A stretch of DNA of 64,000 bases from RFPW01 sp040401595 (lineage in GTDB: Bacteria > Pseudomonadota > Gammaproteobacteria > Burkholderiales > Burkholderiaceae_E): positions 1 to 64,000 of the forward strand of contig JBBAOE010000013.1 of the NCBI GenBank assembly GCA_040401595.1, read 5' to 3'. Under the pieces are notes generated by a model. That model saw nothing but the letters and a program-made list of their open reading frames with translations. It ran no database searches and was not told the DNA's origin. Of the stretch, positions 8,555 to 16,784 are shown piece after piece; position 1 is the stretch's first letter, and the number at the start of each line of letters is the position of its first letter. A program made the position numbers and the translations under genes.

Positions 8555-9544
8555 ATGATGAAAACGATGATCACCGAACTGTTTGGTATCGAACATCCCA
8601 TCATCCAGGGGGGTATGCATTACGTGGGCTTTGCCGAGTTGGCAGCAGCCGTTTCGAACGCGGGCGGACTGGGCATCATCACTGGTCTGACTCAGCGTAC
8701 CCCCGAGGATCTCGCGAAGGAAATACGGCGTTGCCGAGAGATGACGGACAAGCCCTTTGGCGTCAATCTCACGTTCCTGCCGATCGTCAATACCCCGGAT
8801 TATCCCGGTTACATCCGCGCCATCATCGAGGGTGGCGTCAAAGTGGTTGAGACTGCCGGCAACAACCCTCAAAAATGGTTGCCCGCGCTGCACGAGGCAG
8901 GCGTCAAGGTCATTCACAAGTGCACTTCGGTTCGGCATTCGCTGAAGGCCGAGGCAATTGGTTGCGACGCAGTGAGCGTGGATGGTTTCGAGTGCGGTGG
9001 CCATCCCGGTGAGGATGACATCCCAAATTTCATTTTGCTGCCGCGAGCGGCTGAAACGCTGAAGATTCCGTTTGTCGCCTCGGGTGGTATGGCGGATGGG
9101 CGTTCGCTGGTTGCAGCACTGGCGCTTGGCGCACAGGGGATGAACATGGGTACTCGCTTCATCGCGACCAAAGAAGCACCAGTTCATGAAAACGTCAAAC
9201 AGGCGATCGTCGCGGCGAGTGAACTGGATACCCGTCTGGTCATGCGTCCCTTGCGTAATACCGAACGGGTGCTGCATAACGCAGCAGTCGATCGACTCCT
9301 GGAAAAAGAACGAACCTTGGGGGCCAATCTCAGGTTCGAGGACATCATCGAGGAGGTTGCCGGGGTCTATCCGCGCATCATGACCGAGGGAGAGATGGAA
9401 GCCGGTGCCTGGTCTTGTGGCATGGTGGCCGGGTTGATCCACGACATTCCGACGGTCAAAGAACTGATCGATCGAATCATGGTCGAGGCGAACGCGATTA
9501 TTGGCCAGCGCCTGGCAGGATTTGTCGCTGGGAACGTGAAATGA
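8555..9544 (+). CDS. Nitronate monooxygenase family protein (first of an adjacent pair)
   Basis: This is a 329-residue FMN-dependent TIM barrel of the 2-nitropropane dioxygenase family. Visible motifs are the N-terminal HPIIQGGM, the conserved GFECGGHPGE segment, the phosphate-binding loop ASGGMADGRS and GAQGMNMGTRF. The family oxidises alkyl nitronates with O2, but many members are annotated by homology only, and roles in lipid catabolism are plausible from context. The stop overlaps the start of the next paralogue (ATGA), indicating translational coupling. AGGA lies before the double ATG at 8555/8558. Confidence 0.85.
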   Translation: MMKTMITELFGIEHPIIQGGMHYVGFAELAAAVSNAGGLGIITGLTQRTPEDLAKEIRRCREMTDKPFGVNLTFLPIVNTPDYPGYIRAIIEGGVKVVETAGNNPQKWLPALHEAGVKVIHKCTSVRHSLKAEAIGCDAVSVDGFECGGHPGEDDIPNFILLPRAAETLKIPFVASGGMADGRSLVAALALGAQGMNMGTRFIATKEAPVHENVKQAIVAASELDTRLVMRPLRNTERVLHNAAVDRLLEKERTLGANLRFEDIIEEVAGVYPRIMTEGEMEAGAWSCGMVAGLIHDIPTVKELIDRIMVEANAIIGQRLAGFVAGNVK

Positions 9545-10476
9545 ACCGAGTCCTCGCCCATACGGGCGCCCGATATCCCATCGTTCAGGCCCCCATGGGC
9601 TGGATCGCCCGTTCGCAGTTGGCGCTGGCGGTATCGCGAGCGGGAGGGCTCGGCGTGATCGAAACCTCCTCAGGCGAGACCGAGGCCTGCAAGCGGGAGA
9701 TCGAAGTCATGCGCGCTTCCGGGCTGCCGTTTGGCGTCAATCTGCCGATCCGGTTTCTCAAAGATGACGCGATGCTAAAGTTTGTCTGCGAGAGCGGCGT
9801 GCGTTGGGTGAGCACCTCAGCGGGTAGCCCCGCCAAGTTTATTGCGCCACTCAAGAGTGCCGGTATTGCCGTCTACCATGCGGTGCCAACGCTGGAACTG
9901 GCGCAGAAGTGCGTCGATGCCGGCGTCGATGGCCTTGTTGTGGAGGGCGCCGAAGGTGGCGGCTTCAAGAATCCGGAGGAAGTTTCCACTCTCGTACTGC
10001 TGCAAGCCATCCGCGAGAAAGTCGACGTTCCCTTGATCGCTGCGGGAGGGATCTGCGACGGTCGTGGCATGGCGGCGGCATTTGCACTAGGCGCTGAGGC
10101 GATCCAGATGGGTACGCGCTTTGTGAGTGCTGCCGAGAGCCCAGTTCATGCCAATTATAAGAACGCTATTGTCGATGCAGCTGCGACCGGTACGCTCGTG
10201 CTGAATCAGAAGTCCACTCCTTGTATCCGTGCGCTCAAGTCTCAGAGTATGTTGGCCGTTCACCAGTCTGGTCTCCTGCCTCCAGATGCGTTCAAGGGAA
10301 TCCGCCAGGTGTATTTCGACGGAGAAATGGAGGCGGCTCCGGCGCTTGCCGGGCAGAGCGCTGGACTGATTCACGAGGTGAAGTCGGCGCAGCGCATCAT
10401 TGAGGACACCGTCGCGGAATTTTTCGCGATCACGAAGCGTCTTGGTGCACTCGCCTCTACACAGTCTTTTGCTTAG
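9541..10476 (+). CDS. Nitronate monooxygenase family protein (second of an adjacent pair)
   Basis: The protein has 311 residues from the ATG at 9541, which overlaps the preceding stop. It shows the same FMN barrel features: YPIVQAPMGW, VEGAEGGGFKN, AAGGICDGRGM and GAEAIQMGTRF. It is clearly diverged from its neighbour, so the pair is an old duplication or two acquisitions rather than a recent tandem copy. The coupling suggests the two may work in the same step or as a heteromeric pair; that is inference. It ends the plus-strand series. Confidence 0.83.
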   Translation: MNRVLAHTGARYPIVQAPMGWIARSQLALAVSRAGGLGVIETSSGETEACKREIEVMRASGLPFGVNLPIRFLKDDAMLKFVCESGVRWVSTSAGSPAKFIAPLKSAGIAVYHAVPTLELAQKCVDAGVDGLVVEGAEGGGFKNPEEVSTLVLLQAIREKVDVPLIAAGGICDGRGMAAAFALGAEAIQMGTRFVSAAESPVHANYKNAIVDAAATGTLVLNQKSTPCIRALKSQSMLAVHQSGLLPPDAFKGIRQVYFDGEMEAAPALAGQSAGLIHEVKSAQRIIEDTVAEFFAITKRLGALASTQSFA

Positions 10477-10529
10477 TTCAGTGCCATGCGGCGAGAGGCG
10501 GGGGCGAACTCGGCTGTGATCTCGATTTA

Positions 10530-11144
10530 TCAGCCGGGCATGTCGATGATCGGTCCCTGGAAACTTCGATACGACGGGAAGAAAAAGTAGGCCTTTGCCG
10601 GTCGAGGGGCCCTCAGCACCCAAGGTTTGGTGAGGGTGAGCCGGCGAAGGCTGAAGCCCGGTGGTAGTTCGATCGGCTTTGAGTCGGCGAGGGCGTCGAC
10701 TTGTTCAACGAAGGCGGCCCCTTCCGGATTGATCAGAAACTCAAGCTCACGGCCTGCTGCAAACACGACGCAGTGGTGCTTGTCGACCATCGCTTCGACA
10801 CCGGAACCACCCGGTAGGGGCGTAAATTTCCCGGGCTTTGCCACCAGACGAAAGCGAAGTCCACCGATTTCGCGTTCCGCAAGCGGGCCGTCCGCACCCG
10901 CGCCTGGCGAGCGGTCAAACCAGGCCAGGTCCATCGACGAAACCGCTGGTCCGTACTTGACCATCCGAGGACCGATCTCCAAGGCCTTGGCCTGGGCTGG
11001 CGTTACCTCGTCCAGACTCATCCACACTTCGCCCGTTGCGTGGTCCATGACCTCCATCATCTTGGCCCTGAGGTGGGGAACGCGGTTGACTTCTGGGACC
11101 TCGGCAGGAATCAGTGAAAGCAGGTCGCAGGCGTCGGTCGTCAT
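10530..11144 (-). CDS. Conserved protein of unknown function
   Basis: This 204-residue soluble protein has no signal peptide or membrane segment. I do not recognise the family. It is rich in short beta-strand-like stretches and ends in an aromatic-rich C-terminus (KAYFFFPSYRSFQGP). Codon use matches its neighbours and the frame is open throughout, which supports a real gene. It is convergent with the nitronate monooxygenase pair (53 bp apart) and divergent from the DUF2855/dehalogenase unit across a 346-bp spacer that holds one recurrent dyad, so it may share that regulation. Confidence 0.65.
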   Translation of the reverse strand: MTTDACDLLSLIPAEVPEVNRVPHLRAKMMEVMDHATGEVWMSLDEVTPAQAKALEIGPRMVKYGPAVSSMDLAWFDRSPGAGADGPLAEREIGGLRFRLVAKPGKFTPLPGGSGVEAMVDKHHCVVFAAGRELEFLINPEGAAFVEQVDALADSKPIELPPGFSLRRLTLTKPWVLRAPRPAKAYFFFPSYRSFQGPIIDMPG

Positions 11145-11490
11145 GGGTCAATTCCGGAAGTGTTCGTGAGTGACATGAGTACGGCTCTCTCAGGTATCTG
11201 ATGAGCCAACAGGGCACGTGTCGCATCGAGTTTCACTGGCCGAACAAAGTTCTGTCAACTGCAAGAATTGTTGTCACCGAGGAGCGATGCTTCGACAGTC
11301 GCTCCCGATGGATGTGTTGGCCTGCGCGAGATTTGCACCAAGGCGGCTTGAATTGACACTATTCGTGCCAATATGTTCCACTGTCTCCCGCGTTGTAGCG
11401 CTTGGGGTGCTTCGTCCGAGCCGCAGGTTTAGATTTGATCAATTTCGAAAGAAAACATGATTCTGAATGGGTCATATGATGGAGACGAAG
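11145..11490. other. Divergent intergenic region
   Basis: This 346-bp spacer lies between the unknown protein (minus) and the DUF2855 gene (plus). It contains the recurrent dyad at 11353-11371. I see no convincing gene: the small open frame at 11218-11460 has no ribosome site and an unstructured, arginine-rich product. Promoters for both flanking genes should be here. Confidence 0.6.
11353..11371. promoter_or_regulatory. Recurrent dyad, site 2 (before DUF2855/dehalogenase)
   Basis: TTGACACTATTCGTGCCAA is a near-perfect inverted repeat: TTGACAC, five bases, GTGCCAA. It lies 119 bp before the DUF2855 start and 208 bp before the divergent gene. The left half also resembles a -35 box (TTGACA), but the nearest -10-like hexamer (TATGTT) is only 13 bp away, so an operator is the better reading. 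Confidence 0.65.
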
Positions 11491-12606
11491 ATGCAGATCA
11501 AGGAATTTTGGGTTAACCGTCAGCAATTTCGAGACATCAAGGTTGTGATGCTCGAAGCGTCACCGATCGCTGATGGGGAAGTTCGCGTCGCGGTTGATAA
11601 GTGCGCTCTGACCGCGAACAACATCAGCTACGCGGTCAGTGGCGATGCGATCGGCTACTGGGGCTATTTTCCTGCGGCCGAAGGCTGGGGCAAGATTCCC
11701 GTTTGGGGCTTCGCCGACGTCGTTGAATCTCGTTGCGAAGGCATGCCAGTGGGTGAGCGGATTTGGGGTTTTTTCCCCATCGCTTCGCATCTGACCTTGG
11801 TGCCTGGGAAAGTGACGCCAGCCGATTTCATCGACTTTGCACCACACCGCCGCGAGTTACCCCCCCTCTACAACAAGTATCAGCGAACGGCGGCCGAACC
11901 GTCGATGTTGCGTAGTTTTGAGGATGAGCGAAGCCTCTTTTTCCCACTCTTCGCGACTTCATGGATTTTGTACGATTATTTAATTGACAATAAATTTTTT
12001 GGCGCCCAGCAAGTCGTGATCGCGTCCGTTTCGTCGAAAACAGCGTTCGGGCTTGCATGCATGCTTCATGGTGACAAGACAGTTTCCCAGAGGGTCGTTG
12101 GGCTGACCTCGCCACGCAACGTGGACTTCGTCAAAAGTCTGGGCTGCTGCGATCAGGTGGTGACGTATGACAACATCGCTGCGATCGATCCTAATTTGCG
12201 AACGGCATTTGTCGACATGTCAGGTAGCTTGGAAGTGCTTGCCAGCGTCCATCGGCACATTGGCGAGAATGTCGTGGAAAGCTGCAAGGTCGGCGCGACC
12301 CATTGGGAAGAGTCGGGTGTCCTGGCGACCGAGACTGACCTGTCCGCGCCAGCGGCGGCATTGCCGGGTGTCAAGCCGCGCTTCTTTTTCGCGCCGAAGC
12401 ACTTTGGTAAGCGTGAGAAAGAGTGGGGGCCAGGAAGCGTGTTGATGAAGGCGTTCGGTAGCGCGATGAAAGTCGTGGGCGAAATCAAAGGTAAGGTCAG
12501 GATCGAGCAGGTCAGTGGGGATGACGCAATCATCGGACGTTACCTGGAGGTGCTCAACAACCAACTACCTCCGAATACGGGACTGATGATCGCCGTTCGG
12601 GCTTGA
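11491..12606 (+). CDS. DUF2855 family protein (MDR-like fold)
   Basis: The protein has 371 residues from the ATG at 11491, which has GGAG at 11480 (ATGs at 11467-11479 are alternatives). It matches the DUF2855 family: LTANNISYAVSGDAIGYWGYFPA near residue 50, WGFADVVES, then a central stretch with SSKTAFGLA and an FVDMSGS segment resembling the second half of MDR dehydrogenases. The biochemical role of the family is unknown. It is followed after 13 bp by a haloalkane dehalogenase-like gene, so the two are very probably co-transcribed. Confidence 0.82.
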   Translation: MQIKEFWVNRQQFRDIKVVMLEASPIADGEVRVAVDKCALTANNISYAVSGDAIGYWGYFPAAEGWGKIPVWGFADVVESRCEGMPVGERIWGFFPIASHLTLVPGKVTPADFIDFAPHRRELPPLYNKYQRTAAEPSMLRSFEDERSLFFPLFATSWILYDYLIDNKFFGAQQVVIASVSSKTAFGLACMLHGDKTVSQRVVGLTSPRNVDFVKSLGCCDQVVTYDNIAAIDPNLRTAFVDMSGSLEVLASVHRHIGENVVESCKVGATHWEESGVLATETDLSAPAAALPGVKPRFFFAPKHFGKREKEWGPGSVLMKAFGSAMKVVGEIKGKVRIEQVSGDDAIIGRYLEVLNNQLPPNTGLMIAVRA

Positions 12607-12619
12607 GGAGATCGCTCCG

Positions 12620-13555
12620 ATGACGATCTTGCCAAGGATTGACAAGACTCAGATCTTGCGAACGCCGGAGACTTGTTTTGACCAGGTCCCTGATTTCCCA
12701 TTTGCGCCGCAATACTTCGATCTTGATGGATTGCGCATTGCCTATATCGATGAGGGTCCCCGCGACGCCGCGCCGGTTCTGCTCATGCATGGTGAGCCAG
12801 CCTGGTCGTTTCTGTACCGCAAAATGATCCCAGTCCTCGTCGCTGCAGGGCATCGCGTCATCGCGCCTGACTTGATCGGCTTCGGGCGTTCCGATAAACC
12901 GGCACTGGCAAGCGATTATTCGTATGGCAATCACGTGCAGTGGATGGTCGCCTGGATGGCGGGGTTGGACCTGAAGCACATCACGCTGTTTTGTCAGGAC
13001 TGGGGGTCGCTGATTGGTATTCGGATGGCAACGCACAGCCCTCATCGGTTCGATCGGATCGCCTTGGCCAATGGCGGCTTACCGGATGGACTCACCAAGA
13101 TTCCCAAGCCGCTCCAGATATGGCAACAGTTTGCCAAGTGGTCGCCCTGGTTTCCAATCGGACGCCTGGTCAGTGCCGGTTGTGTGAGTAACCTGTCCGC
13201 TGCCGAGGTGGCGGCGTATGACGCGCCATTTCCCGATGATCGATACAAGCGGGCGGCAAGGATGTTTCCGTCGTTTATCCCGACCCGTCCTGATGATCCG
13301 CAAAGTCAGAACAATATCGCTGCCTGGCAAGTGCTGAAACAATGGAACAAACCATTCTTGACCCTGTTCAGCGACCGTGACCCGATGACGCGCGGTGCCG
13401 ACAAGATGTTCCTGAAACTGGTGCCCGGTACTGCGGGCCAGCCGCATGCCTATACCCGGCAGGCCGGGCATTTCCTCCAGGAGGATAAGGGACCGGAGTT
13501 GGCGAATAAGCTCATTCACTGGATTGCGGCCACCCCGACGAGTGTTGCTGGCTGA
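12620..13555 (+). CDS. Haloalkane dehalogenase-like alpha/beta hydrolase (DhlA-like, HLD-I pattern)
   Basis: The protein has 311 residues. Catalytic residues by motif: HGEPAWSFLYRKM (Glu59 as in DhlA), nucleophile Asp127-Trp128 in FCQDWGS, acid Asp254 in SDRDP, and His284 in QAGHFLQED. Glu in place of Asn after HG, plus a second Trp candidate in the cap (Trp168 region), matches the HLD-I group typified by DhlA, unlike the dehalogenase at 5689. GAGGAG before the ATG gives a good ribosome site. It may release halide from a haloalkyl substrate, or be an epoxide or ester hydrolase relative; the full dehalogenase set favours the first. Confidence 0.85.
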   Translation: MTILPRIDKTQILRTPETCFDQVPDFPFAPQYFDLDGLRIAYIDEGPRDAAPVLLMHGEPAWSFLYRKMIPVLVAAGHRVIAPDLIGFGRSDKPALASDYSYGNHVQWMVAWMAGLDLKHITLFCQDWGSLIGIRMATHSPHRFDRIALANGGLPDGLTKIPKPLQIWQQFAKWSPWFPIGRLVSAGCVSNLSAAEVAAYDAPFPDDRYKRAARMFPSFIPTRPDDPQSQNNIAAWQVLKQWNKPFLTLFSDRDPMTRGADKMFLKLVPGTAGQPHAYTRQAGHFLQEDKGPELANKLIHWIAATPTSVAG

Positions 13556-13687
13556 TTGATCCGGGCCACGGGCTCAGGAAGGCCAGTCCGCCCGACCGTG
13601 TCCTGGCAGGCCGGGCATTGAATTTCTCGAGCGGGCAGCATAGGTTCGGTGCACACTGATCGGCTCGAGGTTGTGGACACTGTGGCC

Positions 13688-14452
13688 ATGGATTGGCTTT
13701 TTTCCGGCGATTTGCGCGGCTTGGAACCCTGGACTTGGGCGGCCGCTTTGGGCGTCTTTGTGTTGGGGGGCGTTGTCAAAGGTGCCTTGGGCGCTGGCCT
13801 GCCTTTATTCGTGGTTCCGGTCTTGTCGCTGCGCTTGCCGCCCCCCGTTGCCATTGCGCTGATGGTCGTCCCAGTACTCGCATCGAATGGTTGGCAGGCC
13901 TATGACACCCGTGCGTCGCGCAGCAACATGCGCCGTTTTTGGCCCCTGTTGGGCACTCTGGTGGTCAGCACTGTTCTGACCGTTCCAATGACGCTGCGCC
14001 TCTCGAACGCAGCGCTCAGTAGCATGCTTGCTTTGGCGGTGATCATCGCAATCACCTGCATGGCGCTCAATCCTCAGATCAAAATTGCGCCGGAACGTGA
14101 ACCGCTGGCGGGCGCTGCCGTCGGTCTGATCTCGGGAGCGCTGGGTGGAGTTTCGTCGCTGACAGGGCCCGTGATGATCACGTACCTGATGTCGCTCAAG
14201 CTCAAACGCGAGGACTTCGTGGGCAGCATCAGTGTGATTTACCTATTTGCGTCGGTTCCCCTCTATGCAGCAATGGCCTATACCGGGCGCCTGGATAGCT
14301 CGCATCTCGCACTGTCCTGCATAGCCATGGTACCGGTGGCCGCCGGGCTTCGACTGGGGAAGATACTTCGCAGCAGGCTCAACGAGGCCTGGTTTCGCTG
14401 GATCTTGTTGGCTTTTCTGGGGGTCGTTGCGCTCGCTCTACTCTTTAAGTGA
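13688..14452 (+). CDS. TauE/SafE-type permease
   Basis: About 254 residues from the ATG at 13688 (GTG at 13649 is possible), with seven to eight hydrophobic segments. The family signatures are GGVVKGALGAGLPLFVVPVL near the N-terminus and GLISGALGGVSSLTGPVMITY in the middle, both typical of the TauE/SafE (DUF81) sulfite and organosulfonate exporter family. The substrate cannot be read from sequence. A sulfur anion would fit the sulfatases and SulP transporter in the window, which is inference. It is convergent with the next gene, 8 bp apart. Confidence 0.8.
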   Translation: MDWLFSGDLRGLEPWTWAAALGVFVLGGVVKGALGAGLPLFVVPVLSLRLPPPVAIALMVVPVLASNGWQAYDTRASRSNMRRFWPLLGTLVVSTVLTVPMTLRLSNAALSSMLALAVIIAITCMALNPQIKIAPEREPLAGAAVGLISGALGGVSSLTGPVMITYLMSLKLKREDFVGSISVIYLFASVPLYAAMAYTGRLDSSHLALSCIAMVPVAAGLRLGKILRSRLNEAWFRWILLAFLGVVALALLFK

Positions 14453-14460
14453 GCGTACCG

Positions 14461-15147
14461 TCAGGGCCGCTTACCCAGACGCGTCATGAGCGCAGCCAAC
14501 GCGAACAGGATCAACGGGATGACCACCGAAGCGTCCAGAGGTACAAAGCCGGTCGTGGGTACCGCAATGTTTTTTGCCAGCGAGGCAAATTTATGAGGCG
14601 CTCCGGCCATGTAATCGGGGTCAGAAATCATGCTGAGCATGTCGCGACGGCTTCGGTAGCGAACAATGCCGATATGTTGGAAGAAGTCGGCGCCCGGGGC
14701 ACTCTCTTCTAGTAGGTTCGAAATTTTGGAAGAAACGAAGATGGGGTAGGAACCACGCCGTAACAGATGCGGAATCACGACTCGAGCGTAGGCATCGGCA
14801 GCGTCGGACCCGGTGCGAATGCCCGGTCGTTGAACGCCGTCGGGATAGGTGGCCTCCTCCCGGTAGAGCATCAAATTGACGTTGTAGAAAGGGCGTCCAT
14901 CGTCGCTGGAGAAAAACGCGCGGAGCTTTACCTTTTCGGATTGGGGAAGGGTAGCTGCCCGATCGACCGAGATGGCAAAGGCGGCATCAATCTCGGCGGC
15001 GGTCAGGGGCTTGCTGAACCACGGTTGGTGCCACAGCAGAAAAGCGGCCGAGAGGACCGTGGCGACCAGCCAGGGCCAACGCGGCGACCGGGAGATCCTG
15101 GTTGTGGGAGCCGATCCATTCATTGTTGCCGTGTTCATCATGTTCAT
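14461..15147 (-). CDS. Membrane-anchored protein with DUF1330-like ferredoxin fold
   Basis: About 228 residues from the ATG at 15147 (15138 and a TTG at 15177 are alternatives). The protein has an N-terminal membrane segment (WLVATVLSAAFLLW), a periplasmic domain and a C-terminal membrane helix (VVIPLILFALAALMTRL). The domain has FYNVNLMLYR and a C-terminal VRYRSRRDMLSMISDPDY segment like dimeric alpha-beta barrel proteins of the DUF1330/EthD kind; that assignment is tentative. It diverges from the SGNH lipoprotein, with one recurrent dyad 50 bp upstream. Confidence 0.65.
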   Translation of the reverse strand: MNMMNTATMNGSAPTTRISRSPRWPWLVATVLSAAFLLWHQPWFSKPLTAAEIDAAFAISVDRAATLPQSEKVKLRAFFSSDDGRPFYNVNLMLYREEATYPDGVQRPGIRTGSDAADAYARVVIPHLLRRGSYPIFVSSKISNLLEESAPGADFFQHIGIVRYRSRRDMLSMISDPDYMAGAPHKFASLAKNIAVPTTGFVPLDASVVIPLILFALAALMTRLGKRP

Positions 15148-15196
15148 GGGCCTGAGGGTCGTGTGCGTTCGTTGCAATGTTCGTTCACACGATAAT

Positions 15197-15215
15197 ATGA
15201 CAGTTTGAATGTCAA
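15197..15215. promoter_or_regulatory. Recurrent dyad, site 3 (before SGNH lipoprotein / membrane protein)
   Basis: ATGACAGTTTGAATGTCAA carries TGACA and TGTCA halves seven bases apart, a perfect five-base inverted repeat. It is 50 bp from the minus-strand start at 15147 and 143 bp from the plus-strand lipoprotein. Confidence 0.65.
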
Positions 15216-15357
15216 TTATTCTGGGACGTCAATCGCTGTCTCCGGAATACGGTGGCCGTGAGGATGTTCAACTGAGCAATACCGGGGAAACCCGCAGTTG
15301 AAACACAACTTTCAGTCGTGAATACTTTGGACGCTGGCTAATTTCGGCCATAAGAAA

Positions 15358-16680
15358 ATGAACGCTAAACGAATGAAAAAAATCGCCCTTTCGAGCCTGG
15401 CCCTGAGTACGCTTGCAGTCGCCTTGACCGCCTGTACGACCAGTGAACGACCGGAGCCGCCCCTCAATATTCTGTTCGTCGGTAACAGCTATACGTTCGC
15501 CCGGATTGCACCAGCACAGCAGTACAACGCGGCAAACGTCAAAGATTTGACTGCGGCCTACAATGCGATCGATCCTACGGGCGGCAACAGTTATCCGATC
15601 GGTACCGGATTGCCGCCGTCGCCATGCGCCGCGCCCGATACCGGCTGCTTCGAGCCGCACCCCTGGGGCGGCGTCCCAGGTATTTTTAAGGCCCTCGCGG
15701 ATCAGTCGGGCCTGAGTTACACGGTGTCGCTGTCCACCCGAAATGCGGCAACGCTGCGCGGACAGTTTCTGAATACCGCAAATGTGAACTGGGACTTGCG
15801 CGCCAATATGGCGCGTGAAAAATGGGATGTTGTCGTGCTGCAGGGTCAGAGTGATGAGCCCCTCTCGCCCGCGAAAGCCAAGAATGGCAATCCGGTCTCC
15901 TTCAAGACCTACGCCAATCTGATTGAGAATTACATTCATTCGGGGACCGGATCGACCACCACAGAGGCCGCGATTTTCGGTGGCCTGCCGAACTGTACGG
16001 CTGCGGTGACCGCAGCAGTGCCTGGGCCAGGGTTGTCCACCACCAGCTGCAATACCAGTCGCGTCATTCCGACCAATGCGAATGCGAATCCGAACGCCAA
16101 GGTTTATCTGATGCAGACCTGGGCCCGACCCGACATGGTGGAGGCGCACAAGTGCACCATCGCTGACAAGAGCACGCTCAATGGCGCGCCGATCGTCGAT
16201 CCGACTTGTTCGGCGGGTGCCAATGGAAGTACGACGACGGGCTTCAGCAACTTGTTCTACACGAGCAAAGCCACGACTGCGGAAAATCTGAAGGATATGA
16301 CGACCGATATGGCCACCGTGTTTTATGGTTTGGCCGATGCGAACAAGAAGTTTGCGGGTGTTGTCCCAGTGGGCAATGCCTTCCAGCGCGCTGTGGATGC
16401 GAAGGTTGCGAAGTCGAGTAATTTTTACAAGGCTGATGGGACCTACGACGAGAGCGGGAGCCAAATGAACCTATGGTGGATCGACCGCACGCACGCGAGC
16501 GTTTTTGGGTCTTATCTAAGTGCTTTGGTCTCATTCGGGACGATCTCCGGGCGCAATCCGACGTCCTTCGGGGCGACTGAAAAGGCGGCCAAGGACCTTG
16601 GCATTGCACCGAGCGACGCTGTGATTTTGCAAAATATCGCCGCCGAGAGTCTGATCGCATCGGGCGTACAATTGCGCTGA
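15358..16680 (+). CDS. SGNH/GDSL-like lipoprotein
   Basis: The protein has 440 residues. A lipoprotein signal peptide ends in the lipobox LTAC (Cys26). Just after it, ILFVGNSYTFARI looks like block I of SGNH hydrolases with Ser as nucleophile, VVLQGQSDEP like a later block, and WWIDRTHASVFGSYL supplies the C-terminal DxxH pair (Asp, His). This implies an esterase or lipase-type enzyme anchored in a membrane. The closest family is not certain, but similar long SGNH proteins occur next to lipid-uptake genes. Codon use matches its neighbours. Confidence 0.72.
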   Translation: MNAKRMKKIALSSLALSTLAVALTACTTSERPEPPLNILFVGNSYTFARIAPAQQYNAANVKDLTAAYNAIDPTGGNSYPIGTGLPPSPCAAPDTGCFEPHPWGGVPGIFKALADQSGLSYTVSLSTRNAATLRGQFLNTANVNWDLRANMAREKWDVVVLQGQSDEPLSPAKAKNGNPVSFKTYANLIENYIHSGTGSTTTEAAIFGGLPNCTAAVTAAVPGPGLSTTSCNTSRVIPTNANANPNAKVYLMQTWARPDMVEAHKCTIADKSTLNGAPIVDPTCSAGANGSTTTGFSNLFYTSKATTAENLKDMTTDMATVFYGLADANKKFAGVVPVGNAFQRAVDAKVAKSSNFYKADGTYDESGSQMNLWWIDRTHASVFGSYLSALVSFGTISGRNPTSFGATEKAAKDLGIAPSDAVILQNIAAESLIASGVQLR

Positions 16681-16784
16681 GCAAACTGAGTGCATCCGGG
16701 GATCCGAGCACGTAATTCGTGCTCGGCAGGGAACCGCCAGTCGGAACAAAATCTGGTCGTGGTTCTCTTTTCTGGCCCCCTGGA

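Noticed and set aside
11218..11460. 80-residue frame in the DUF2855 upstream spacer
   Set aside because: No ribosome site, Arg/Ser/Cys-rich product, and it spans the dyad and promoter region.
15268..16464. 398-residue minus-strand open frame
   Set aside because: Antisense to the SGNH lipoprotein, whose signal peptide, lipobox and catalytic motifs are clear.
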